NCBI GenBank assembly: GCA_048054495.1
Contig: JBGMQN010000034.1
Span: 1-39,333, forward strand
Reading direction: 5' to 3'
DNA: 39,333 bases
Origin: JADFRG01 sp048054495
GTDB taxonomy: Bacteria; Chloroflexota; Anaerolineae; Anaerolineales; E44-bin32
This document shows positions 32,362 to 39,333 of this stretch, piece by piece. The position numbers and the translations under genes are program-made. Numbering within the stretch: position 1 is the first letter of the stretch; each line of letters starts with the position of its first letter. The notes under the pieces were generated by a model. It did no database searches. It was not told the DNA's origin and saw nothing but the letters and a program-made list of their open reading frames with translations.

Positions 32362-33069
32362 ATGGATAACCAACTGATGTTGGGAATCCTGCTCATCATC
32401 GTGGGGATTGCCGTGAGTTTGATCGCGGTGGCGTTGGTGCTTAATCGACGGGAAAACCGGATGGCGGCGGAGTTGGAACTGGAAAGCGAAGCCGAGGGGG
32501 ATGAAGAGCCTTCAAACGGGGAAGAAGTGGGGGAGCAGCCTACTCCTGAAGAAGATGAGCAGGGTCAGCCGAGCCCTGAGGGTTATGAGGAAGATCCCCA
32601 GTTGGAAGCCGGGAAACTGGAAGCACTACCCGATGAGACACCGCGGGAACGGCGATTGGTCGCGGAAATCTATCGGGAGGACGTGACGGGAAAGCTGGTC
32701 GTCCGCTCTGGCGATCACGAATATAGAGATGGCAAGGAAATTGAGAACGAGGCAGAGCGCAGGCGGCTGGCCTATGCCGCCTCAGACCTCGCGGATTGGT
32801 TCCAGGGGGAATTTGGGCTCGGGGGCCGACCCGCGGCAGCCTCCACGCAGCCACCTTCTTCGCCGGACCGGATGCTCGAAGAGATCAATGAGATCTTGCA
32901 ACGGTCGCTAGCCGGTACGCCCGATCGCGGAGTTCGCCTCGTTCCAGACACCGTAACCGGAGTGAAGGTCTTGATCGGCGTAAAAAGCTATGAGATCGAA
33001 GAGGTACCGGACGAGAAGATCAAGGAACTCATCCGGCAGGCTGTTGCGGAATGGGAAGCGCGTCAATAA
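32362..33069 (+). CDS. membrane-anchored acidic protein of unknown function
   Basis: I do not recognise the family. The 235 residues start with one membrane helix (about 5-28, LGILLIIVGIAVSLIAVALV), then a very acidic Glu/Pro-rich linker (about 35-90). A folded cytoplasmic part (about 95-235) follows: ERRLVAEIYREDVTGKLVVR, EYRDGKEIENEAERRRLAYA, then a Pro/Ser linker and a small C-terminal domain (ILQRSLAGT, VTGVKVLIGVKSYEIEEVPD, IRQAVAEWE). It starts 2 nt after mutM, so it is co-expressed with it, and its 3' end overlaps the convergent MBL gene by 41 nt. Confidence 0.8.
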   Translation: MDNQLMLGILLIIVGIAVSLIAVALVLNRRENRMAAELELESEAEGDEEPSNGEEVGEQPTPEEDEQGQPSPEGYEEDPQLEAGKLEALPDETPRERRLVAEIYREDVTGKLVVRSGDHEYRDGKEIENEAERRRLAYAASDLADWFQGEFGLGGRPAAASTQPPSSPDRMLEEINEILQRSLAGTPDRGVRLVPDTVTGVKVLIGVKSYEIEEVPDEKIKELIRQAVAEWEARQ

Positions 33070-33955
33070 GCGGTTGAGCCTCTTCAATTGCCACGGCCGC
33101 CAGGCGGCCAGAATCTTCGCGCAATTGGGCAATGGGCAGCCGGGGATCGTGGATAAAGAATAGCCAGGCCTCCCGCTCAAGCGCCCACTTCTGCCAACGC
33201 TGTTTAGTTCTTATGTTCTCCAATGGCTCAACATCAAAAGCCGTAACCCAACCCGTCCGAGCCATATGCACCGAATACGTGGCCATATCGGAGACAAACA
33301 TTCCGGTCCAGTCGCCAGACTGCAAGATCACTGCCTGATGTCCACGCGTGTGACCGGGAGTCATCACGCATCGAACATGCTCCGTGATCTGCTCGTCTCC
33401 ATGTAATAGTCGCATCCTCCCCGCCTCAATCAATGGGTCGAAGTTTTCCACAAAGTAGGTTCCGCGGGTGCGTGCGTCAGGATGACTGGCATCCGCCCAC
33501 TCCATTCTTTGCACCACATACTTAGCATTAGGATAGGCGGGCTGGATCTCCCCCTCGACAAGGGTCGTGTTCCCTCCACAGTGATCAGAGTGAAGATGCG
33601 TATCGATAACGAGATCGATGTCCTCGGGGGACACTCCTAAGGTTTGTAGGCCGTCTGCCAGGCCCCCCCCAGGCCGTTCCAAGCCCCAATTGCTGGCACC
33701 CTTCTCATCCAGCTTATCGCCCAATCCGTTATCGATCAGGATGTTCTGGCCCTCTGATCGAACAAGCAGACAGGTAAGACTCTGGGGTACGAGGTTTCCA
33801 TCGTCCGGCTCCACGATGCGGCGGTAGAGCGCCCGAGGCACCAAGCCAAACGGCCCCCCTGGATCTACTCTGAGCAGGCCGTCGCTTACCAGATGGATCT
33901 CTAAATCACCGATGACGATGAGCTGCTCTCCTTGCCTGCGCAACGACGATGTCAT
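33029..33955 (-). CDS. metallo-beta-lactamase-fold hydrolase
   Basis: Up to 308 residues. The zinc-binding motif THLHSDHCGG lies at about 118-127, MTPGHTRGHQAV supplies the next His, and the Asp of VSDMA (about 223-227) is the bridging ligand. The final His appears in FFIHDP, so the metal site is complete. Lactonase-like and other MBL subfamilies share this pattern; the substrate is unknown. The ATG at 33955 lies within the interspersed repeat, so the N-terminus is uncertain; a TTG four codons in and later codons are possible. It overlaps the convergent unknown gene by 41 nt. Confidence 0.85.
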   Translation of the reverse strand: MTSSLRRQGEQLIVIGDLEIHLVSDGLLRVDPGGPFGLVPRALYRRIVEPDDGNLVPQSLTCLLVRSEGQNILIDNGLGDKLDEKGASNWGLERPGGGLADGLQTLGVSPEDIDLVIDTHLHSDHCGGNTTLVEGEIQPAYPNAKYVVQRMEWADASHPDARTRGTYFVENFDPLIEAGRMRLLHGDEQITEHVRCVMTPGHTRGHQAVILQSGDWTGMFVSDMATYSVHMARTGWVTAFDVEPLENIRTKQRWQKWALEREAWLFFIHDPRLPIAQLREDSGRLAAVAIEEAQPLIDALPIPQQPAG

Positions 33956-34025
33956 TGCGAGCGTAGTGAAGCAATCTCCCGCCAGGTGTAGGAGACCGCT
34001 TCGTCGCTGCGCTCCTCGCAGTGAC
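33950..34025. repeat. inverted pair of the 30-nt unit, copy 3
   Basis: TGTCATTGCGAGCGTAGTGA then AGCAATCTCC (33950-33979) pairs with GACCGCTTCGTCGCTGCGCT then CCTCGCAGTGACC (about 33994-34026). Same orientation as copy 2, with outward-facing TGTCA ends. It fills exactly the space between the adenosine deaminase stop codon and the MBL start codon. Confidence 0.85.
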
Positions 34026-35093
34026 CTACCGGGGCATGTCCTTGCCCGATTTCATCCCCAGCCCTAGCGATTGCTGCAATCGGTCCTCAAGCTCCTTTTT
34101 CTCCGACTCGGGAAGAAAAGAATGCTGTGCTCCCGATAGGATCAATCCCTTGAGTGTCTCTTCGGACAGCCCGAGCTCAGATACCGCGGTGAAGTACTCA
34201 TCGCTCAGACTTACGTTGGAGATGCCGGGGTCATCTGTGTTCAGGGTCACTGCCAGGCCGGCATTGATCATTTCCGGGAGCGGATGCTCATCCATTCCCC
34301 CGATTACACCCGAATGCAGGTTGCTGGTCAGGCATACTTCAAAGGCCGCTCTCCGGTCGCGCGCAATTGCGACCACCTCCGGGTCTTCTATCACGCGCAC
34401 TCCGTGCCCAATTCGTGAAGCACTCATCAACGTGATGGCTTGACTCACGGAATCTGCGCCCGTCCACTCCCCAGCGTGGACTGTGATTTCCAGGCCGGCC
34501 TGCTCCGCGGATTTGAAGATGGAGATGAATGGATCGGCGGGGAAATCGACTTCATTACCCGCCAGGTCAAGTCCGAGGATGCCGTCGCCCGCGTGATCGG
34601 CTGCGATTTGCGCCACCGCTTCCGCCAGTCCCACCGATTCGTGGCGATTAACGCTAGCAATGAGTCCCACCCGAGTCCCAAACTGTCCGGCTGCTTCTCC
34701 TGTAAACTCGATAACCCATTCAACGACTTCGCTTAGTGGATAATCTCTGGCCTGAGAAAGCGCAGCCGGTGTAAACCGGAGCTCCAGGTACACAATGTTG
34801 TCGATCGCAGCGTCTTCAATTGCCTCGTGAGTGACGCGCTGAATAATTTCTGGAGAACGATATATTGGGCGCAAGACCTGGAATTTGGACAGGAAGTTCG
34901 GCAGGGTTTTCGGTTCGGCGCTTCCGATCTGAACCTGCTCGCGAAGCTGCGCTTCCTCCTGAGGCAGGTCAAGTCCTTCCTGACCCGCAAGTTCCATGAG
35001 GGTACGGATTCGGAGCGAACCTTCAAGATGTCGATGGAGATCGACCTTTGGAAGATCGGTCAGCAGCTCGTATTGTGAGGGAGAGCTACTCAA
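34026..35093 (-). CDS. add: adenosine deaminase family protein
   Basis: Deaminates adenosine (or a related aminopurine nucleoside or adenine) in purine salvage. The 355 residues give the zinc site H20-R-H22 in KVDLHRHLEGS, the catalytic HAGE (His206, Glu209), a further His in RIGHG (230), LTSNL, and TLNTDDPGI with Asp287 and Asp288. Similar amidohydrolases act on adenine or N6-methyl-AMP, so the exact substrate is not certain. The start is TTG at 35093, overlapping the secA stop as TTGA; the first ATG inside would remove the metal-binding HRH, so TTG is well supported. Confidence 0.9.
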   Translation of the reverse strand: MSSSPSQYELLTDLPKVDLHRHLEGSLRIRTLMELAGQEGLDLPQEEAQLREQVQIGSAEPKTLPNFLSKFQVLRPIYRSPEIIQRVTHEAIEDAAIDNIVYLELRFTPAALSQARDYPLSEVVEWVIEFTGEAAGQFGTRVGLIASVNRHESVGLAEAVAQIAADHAGDGILGLDLAGNEVDFPADPFISIFKSAEQAGLEITVHAGEWTGADSVSQAITLMSASRIGHGVRVIEDPEVVAIARDRRAAFEVCLTSNLHSGVIGGMDEHPLPEMINAGLAVTLNTDDPGISNVSLSDEYFTAVSELGLSEETLKGLILSGAQHSFLPESEKKELEDRLQQSLGLGMKSGKDMPR

Positions 35094-38000
35094 CGACGCC
35101 TTCGACGACGGCGCTTACGACGTTTTTGTGGTTGGTCATCGGTCTTGGACGGAGCGGTTGGTCTGCTCCTCGCCTGTATCGCACGTGTCGGCTGCGGCGT
35201 GCTAACCTGCAGTCGGAACATTCTGGAGACCATCCCTGCTCGAATGTTGGACAGCAGACCGCGGAACATGTCAACCGCTTTGCTCTTGTATTGAACCAAA
35301 GGATCGCGCTGCGCGTACGCCTCGAGTCCGATCGAGGTGCGCAGTGCTTCCATCTGAGTGAGATAGTCTACCCACAACTGGTCACCTACGCCCAACAGCA
35401 GACGTCTGTACGCCTCCGCCACAAAGGCGCCCCCCAATTTTAGGTGGACCTGCTCGCGAACGCTCTCCTGTAGATCGCCTGCAGCCTCGACCGCTTGAAA
35501 AGCTTCTTCGCCTAATTCGGCCAGAAGTTCTGCACGGAGCTTGTCGCTGAGACCCGCGATGCCCAATCTGCGAAGCTCTGCTTCGCCGATGAGGCGCCGA
35601 ACGACAACCTGCGCTCCGGCCAGGTGCTCTAGGATTCGCTCGGTGAGCTCGATCGGCTCCTCGCCCTCCATCATACTGGCTGCATAGTAGGCATAGGAGA
35701 GACGAGGGACGACAAATTCTCGGGCCTGGTGGCTGCGACTATCAAAAATCTTCTGCCGCGAGTAGCTCATCTGCACCAGCGCGCGTGTCTTAATTGTCTC
35801 GTCGACAATATCCGCCTGCGGCAGCGTAGTTTCAAGCTCGCGTGTAATCTCTGCTTCGAGCCGCTGCACGCGCCGCTCTTCGACCCGATCCAGGGCGGCG
35901 AAGAGTTCGACCTCGGCCTGATCCCAATCGATGGGGGCCTCAACCGTCGCCACGTCGAGCTCCTCTCCAACCCGCCGCTGCAAGACTTGGACGAGGCCGG
36001 TCCAGACCCTCACGCCCAGGCCAGCTTCAATGAGCTCAGGAACGGAATCTCGGAACCGCTCTGGATCTTCCCTTATCTGCTGCCGGGCATTTTCATCTAC
36101 CTGCAACCGGAGGCCCGCGGCGTTCTCGATTGCACCCAGCAATTCGTTGGGATCTGGCTCCGTGCCCAGTTCATCCGCTTCCAGCAGCGAGCCCTCAATG
36201 GCCATGTCGACCAGCTCCGCGCGCTGCTTGATCTGTTCGTCGAGGCTGGATATCGCTCGCTCAATTTGGCCTTCCGCGACCATACGCGTATGGCTGGCCT
36301 GCGCCTCTAGCGAACTTCTTCCAATTTCAAGAAGTGCCGCTTGAAGTTCCTCTCGCCCCTCGATGTCCTGAAGCATATCTAGCAGAAGAGACAACATGAA
36401 CGACGGGTAGGGTTGTTCCGTATCCAGCCCTAGCGTTGGCTGCACCTCCTCCAGCCAGCCCAGCAGCCGCCAGGGCCCCTCCTCGTCCTCCATCCCAGCC
36501 GCGACGTGAACCTCAACTTCGGCCCTGAGCATCTCCTGGATGTCTTCACTCAGGTCGTCTTTGGCAAATACTCGGTTGCGCTGGCTGTAGAAGATTTCGC
36601 GCTGCTGATTGAGGACATCATCGTATTCGAGCAGGTTCTTACGGCGATCGAAGTTAGTACCTTCCACGCGTGTTTGGGACTGTTCAATTGTCTTATTCAC
36701 GATTCCGTGTGCGATAGGCGTGGCGTCGTCAATATTGAGGCGCTGCATAAGCCCAGAAACTTGATCGCCGCCGAACAGGCGCATCAGTTCGTCCTCCAGT
36801 GAGAGGTAAAACTGCGAAGAACCTGGGTCACCCTGGCGAGCGGCGCGACCCCGGAGCTGGTTGTCAATTCGCCGGGCGTCATGGCGTTCGGAGCCGACTA
36901 CATGGAGGCCACCTGCTTCACGAACAAGCTCCTCCTCTTTCATGAAGCGGCGGAAGAGCTCTATCTCAGACTCGTAGATCCCGAGCGCCGCTTCATCCGC
37001 TCCCTCAAGCTCTGCCAGGCGCTCTTTCAAGTTGAGCGACTCCGGGTCCGAGATTCCCATTCTCCGGAGTACACGATTGACCGACGCCAGCACTTCTTCC
37101 GCGATCTCACCGCCGAGCTTGATATCCACCCCTCTGCCCGCCATATTGGTAGCGATGGTTACCGCACCAAATGATCCGGCACCGGCGATGATCTGCGATT
37201 CCTCAGCATGCCTTTTCGCATTCAGAACATTGTGCTTTATGCCGGCAGATAGTATCTCTGCGAGTCGCTCCTGATGCCCTGGATCGAGCGAGAGGAGGCG
37301 ACTGAGCCGCTCGAGATTCTCTTCCTTGCTTGGGTTCATCGCGACTTCCAGATCGCGTGCGAATGGCTTCATCAAGGCGTTGCTCAGATCATCCAATGGG
37401 CCGTATAGCTGCTGCAGCTCCTCCACGCGCATGCCATCGTCGGGAATCTCATTCGCCTCCAGATATGCATCGCGTAGGATCTCGATCATGGCCAGCTTTT
37501 GGAGCAATTTGGCTCGTAATCGGTCCGAAAGCTGTTCCGATAATTCGACCGAGGTGGTTCCCACCAGGAGTGGCTGTCCAATGACATGCCGACGCAGAAT
37601 TTCCATCGTGACTGCCCGTAGCTTGGCCTCTTCGGTTCGGAACACGGAGTCCTGATAGTCCTTCCGCCTCCAGAACACCGGCTCGCCCTCCGGATCGTCG
37701 CGACGCTTGTAGAAGAAGAAGCGATTCCCGTTCTCACGGTACTGGATCTCAAGCAGCTCGGAATCTTCCAGCGATGCGATGTACTCCAGGTTGGTCGGAA
37801 GGGGCAGCACATCGATCTCATAGATCTTGTTGAACTCTTCCGCTTCGGTGAGTGCGGTGCCCGTCATTCCGGCCAGCTTCTCATACATGCGGAAGTAATT
37901 CTGCAGCGTAATCGTTGCGTAGGTGACGTTCTCCTGGCGGATGCGTACGCTCTCCTTCGCCTCGACCGCCTGATGGAGACCATCGGACCATCGCCTGCCC

Positions 38001-39073
38001 GCCATCATGCGTCCGGTGAATTCGTCCACTATGATGACCCGGCCGCCCTGCACGACGTAATCCTTGTTGCGCTTAAAGAGGAACTGCGCGCGCAGGCTCT
38101 GCTCGAGGTATCCCAGAATGCGGGCCTGTTCAGGGGTAATGTCCTCCGGTCGATCCAGGTCATGCAGCGGACGCCCGAGCAATCGCTCCACATGGTCTTC
38201 GCCCAGCTCCGTAAGCGATATCGTGCGGTCGCGTTCGCTGATCTCCAAATCCTCTGCAGAGAGCTGCTGCACTACCCGAGCCATCTCCACATACTGGTCG
38301 GGATCTTCCTGTGCGGGTCCTGAAATAATCAGCGGGGTCCTGGCCTCATCGATGAGGATGTTGTCGACCTCGTCGAGGATGGCATAGTAGTGACCGCGCT
38401 GAGAGCGCGCCTCCAACGATTGAGCCATGTTGTCACGGAGGTAGTCAAAGCCAAACTCGTTATTGGTTCCGTAGGTCACATCAGCCGCATATGCGACACT
38501 ACGATCTACCAGCTGGAGATGATGCACGTCCTCCTGGCTCGCCTCTCGGGTGGGATCATAGATGAAGGCCTTGCGACCGTGCTCTGTTCGCGCAGCCTCC
38601 TGTAATATCCCGACTTCGAGCCCATGGAAGCGAAAGATTGGGCCCATCCAGCGGGCATCACGGCGCGCCAAGTAGTCATTGACGGTGACGAGGTGGATCC
38701 CCTTGCCCAATAGGGCATTCAGATAGATCGGCATGGTGGCGACGAGCGTCTTGCCCTCACCGGTCTTCATCTCTGCGATTCGTCCCTCATGCAGGGCGAT
38801 TCCACCGATCAGCTGCACATCGAAGTGACGAAGTCCGACGGTCCGGATGGACGTTTCGCGCACCACTGCGAATGCCTCCGGGAGCAGATCGTCCAGCGTC
38901 TCCCCGGAAGCCAAGCGCTCTTTGAATTCGGTCGTCTTGGCCCGAAGGGCCTCTTCCGACAAGTCGCGAAAGTCCGCCTCGAGCGCGTTGATGCTCTCAA
39001 TGATTTCGCCGTAGCGATCCATCTCTTTGCCGAGGGAATCGCCCGCGAAGAACCTAGTCAGACCCTTTAGCAT
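35090..39073 (-). CDS. secA: preprotein translocase ATPase SecA, oversized
   Basis: Motor of the Sec pathway. Core parts are intact: Walker A MKTGEGKT (102-109), DEVD and IDEARTPLIISG (234-252), the PPXD region, EFTGRMM, MTGTA (403-407), NMAGRGVDIKLGG (643-655), RIDNQLRGRAARQGDPGSS (735-753). At 1327 residues it is far longer than the usual 800-950. Extra sequence lies between 519 and 608 in NBD2, between 655 and 720, and above all about 280 residues in the helical scaffold between LNQQREIFYSQRN (821-833) and the LWVDYL..MEALR segment (1233 on). The C-terminus has no zinc-binding Cys cluster and ends in RRKRRRRRRR. The adenosine deaminase gene is coupled downstream. Confidence 0.96.
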   Translation of the reverse strand: MLKGLTRFFAGDSLGKEMDRYGEIIESINALEADFRDLSEEALRAKTTEFKERLASGETLDDLLPEAFAVVRETSIRTVGLRHFDVQLIGGIALHEGRIAEMKTGEGKTLVATMPIYLNALLGKGIHLVTVNDYLARRDARWMGPIFRFHGLEVGILQEAARTEHGRKAFIYDPTREASQEDVHHLQLVDRSVAYAADVTYGTNNEFGFDYLRDNMAQSLEARSQRGHYYAILDEVDNILIDEARTPLIISGPAQEDPDQYVEMARVVQQLSAEDLEISERDRTISLTELGEDHVERLLGRPLHDLDRPEDITPEQARILGYLEQSLRAQFLFKRNKDYVVQGGRVIIVDEFTGRMMAGRRWSDGLHQAVEAKESVRIRQENVTYATITLQNYFRMYEKLAGMTGTALTEAEEFNKIYEIDVLPLPTNLEYIASLEDSELLEIQYRENGNRFFFYKRRDDPEGEPVFWRRKDYQDSVFRTEEAKLRAVTMEILRRHVIGQPLLVGTTSVELSEQLSDRLRAKLLQKLAMIEILRDAYLEANEIPDDGMRVEELQQLYGPLDDLSNALMKPFARDLEVAMNPSKEENLERLSRLLSLDPGHQERLAEILSAGIKHNVLNAKRHAEESQIIAGAGSFGAVTIATNMAGRGVDIKLGGEIAEEVLASVNRVLRRMGISDPESLNLKERLAELEGADEAALGIYESEIELFRRFMKEEELVREAGGLHVVGSERHDARRIDNQLRGRAARQGDPGSSQFYLSLEDELMRLFGGDQVSGLMQRLNIDDATPIAHGIVNKTIEQSQTRVEGTNFDRRKNLLEYDDVLNQQREIFYSQRNRVFAKDDLSEDIQEMLRAEVEVHVAAGMEDEEGPWRLLGWLEEVQPTLGLDTEQPYPSFMLSLLLDMLQDIEGREELQAALLEIGRSSLEAQASHTRMVAEGQIERAISSLDEQIKQRAELVDMAIEGSLLEADELGTEPDPNELLGAIENAAGLRLQVDENARQQIREDPERFRDSVPELIEAGLGVRVWTGLVQVLQRRVGEELDVATVEAPIDWDQAEVELFAALDRVEERRVQRLEAEITRELETTLPQADIVDETIKTRALVQMSYSRQKIFDSRSHQAREFVVPRLSYAYYAASMMEGEEPIELTERILEHLAGAQVVVRRLIGEAELRRLGIAGLSDKLRAELLAELGEEAFQAVEAAGDLQESVREQVHLKLGGAFVAEAYRRLLLGVGDQLWVDYLTQMEALRTSIGLEAYAQRDPLVQYKSKAVDMFRGLLSNIRAGMVSRMFRLQVSTPQPTRAIQARSRPTAPSKTDDQPQKRRKRRRRRRR

Positions 39074-39084
39074 GGAATTGCGGG

Positions 39085-39090
39085 ATTATA
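39085..39090 (-). promoter_or_regulatory. -10 element of secA, near-leaderless placement
   Basis: A perfect minus-strand TATAAT lies 11 nt before the secA ATG (39073). The expected +1 near 39078 gives a leader of about 5 nt. No -35 match is visible at the normal distance. Confidence 0.6.
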
Positions 39091-39198
39091 GCATGGGGGC
39101 CTTTTTGGTTCGGTTAGCATCTTTCCAGGCTTGGACCCGAGATCGCCTCCAGACCTGCGCTCGTGATTCGCCCCCTCCAATGGAGGATCCTCACGCGC

Positions 39199-39226
39199 TT
39201 GACGCCATTTGAGGCAAAGCTACAAT
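39199..39226 (+). promoter_or_regulatory. tRNA-Leu promoter with +1 at the mature 5' end
   Basis: TTGACG (39199-39204), a 16-nt spacer and TACAAT (39221-39226). With the usual spacing after the -10, +1 is at 39233, the first base of the mature tRNA. Confidence 0.7.
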
Positions 39227-39232
39227 CGAGTG

Positions 39233-39316
39233 GGGGCGGTGGCGGAATTGGTAGACGCCGAGGACTTAAAATCCTCTGAGGGAAACCTCGTGTGGGTTCG
39301 ACTCCCACCCGCCCCA
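39233..39316 (+). tRNA. tRNA-Leu, anticodon UAA
   Basis: An 84-nt class II tRNA. Acceptor GGGGCGG (39233-39239) pairs perfectly with CCGCCCC (39309-39315). The anticodon stem GAGGA/TCCTC holds the loop CTTAAAA with anticodon TAA at 39267-39269. A long variable arm (TGAGGGAAACCTCG) follows. The T arm GTGGG-TTCGACT-CCCAC is perfect. The discriminator is A39316, as required for tRNA-Leu. CCA is not encoded, so it must be added after transcription, consistent with the CCA-adding-type gene in the window. Confidence 0.97.
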
Positions 39317-39333
39317 CAAATTCGGTCATAGCC

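Noticed and set aside
27816..34025. CRISPR array
   Set aside because: The 30-nt units come in inverted pairs at far-apart sites without regular spacers, and no cas gene is present.

Overview
The window reads as one scaffold piece from a GC-rich, uncultured-type bacterium, most likely Chloroflexota (Anaerolineae/Dehalococcoidia-like). This is an inference from a very large SecA without the C-terminal zinc motif, a short IF-2, LysM/M23 lipoproteins of a style common in that phylum, and an interspersed 30-nt inverted repeat. Nothing here is a 16S marker, so the phylum call is moderate. Two 100-N runs (24879-24978, 30170-30269) show that it is a draft scaffold.

Layout: 1-3787 (+) carries rpmF, fabD, a flippase-like membrane protein and an LCP-family lipoprotein behind a consensus promoter. 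3822-4954 is a self-contained unit (promoter, gene, terminator) encoding a tyrosine-recombinase-fold protein that has lost most catalytic residues. 4964-7487 holds a DUF47 protein (-) divergent from era and an orphan beta-class DNA methyltransferase overlapping era. 7495-14816 (-) is the translation/RNA operon nusA-ylxR-infB-rbfA-DHH phosphoesterase-truB-ribF, with its promoter and a leader hairpin at 14882-14962. 15038-19610 (-) is a tandem triplet of LysM / lysozyme-like / M23 lipoproteins joined by 4-nt stop-start overlaps. 19858-23090 (-) has an acetyltransferase, a CCA-adding-type nucleotidyltransferase and an orphan solute-binding lipoprotein. 23188-24297 (+) has an LplA/LipM-type protein and a DUF503 (YlxP-like) protein. 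24351-27774 is a signalling block: a lone receiver (-), then two histidine kinases and an OmpR-type regulator (+), the first kinase cut by a gap. 28022-30080 (+) is a three-gene unit: a double-XRE regulator, a TPR protein and a two-domain GNAT. 30313-33069 has a PduO-type cobalamin adenosyltransferase (-) divergent from comEA, then fpg and a membrane-anchored unknown. 33029-39073 (-) has an MBL hydrolase, adenosine deaminase and secA. 39233-39316 is tRNA-Leu(UAA).

Themes that cut across the genes: (i) many promoters place the predicted start site on or within a few bases of the start codon, giving leaderless mRNAs, and the tRNA promoter points to the mature tRNA 5' end; (ii) genes are often coupled by 4-nt overlaps, with TTGA used at four junctions; (iii) an interspersed 30-nt unit sits in inverted pairs only between genes and lies at one of the two assembly breaks. 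The tRNA gene encodes no CCA, which fits the CCA-adding-type enzyme in the same window. No stretch longer than 300 bases lacks a gene; the longest (27775-28021 and 30081-30312) hold the inverted repeats. No CRISPR array, prophage, rRNA or intact transposase is seen.
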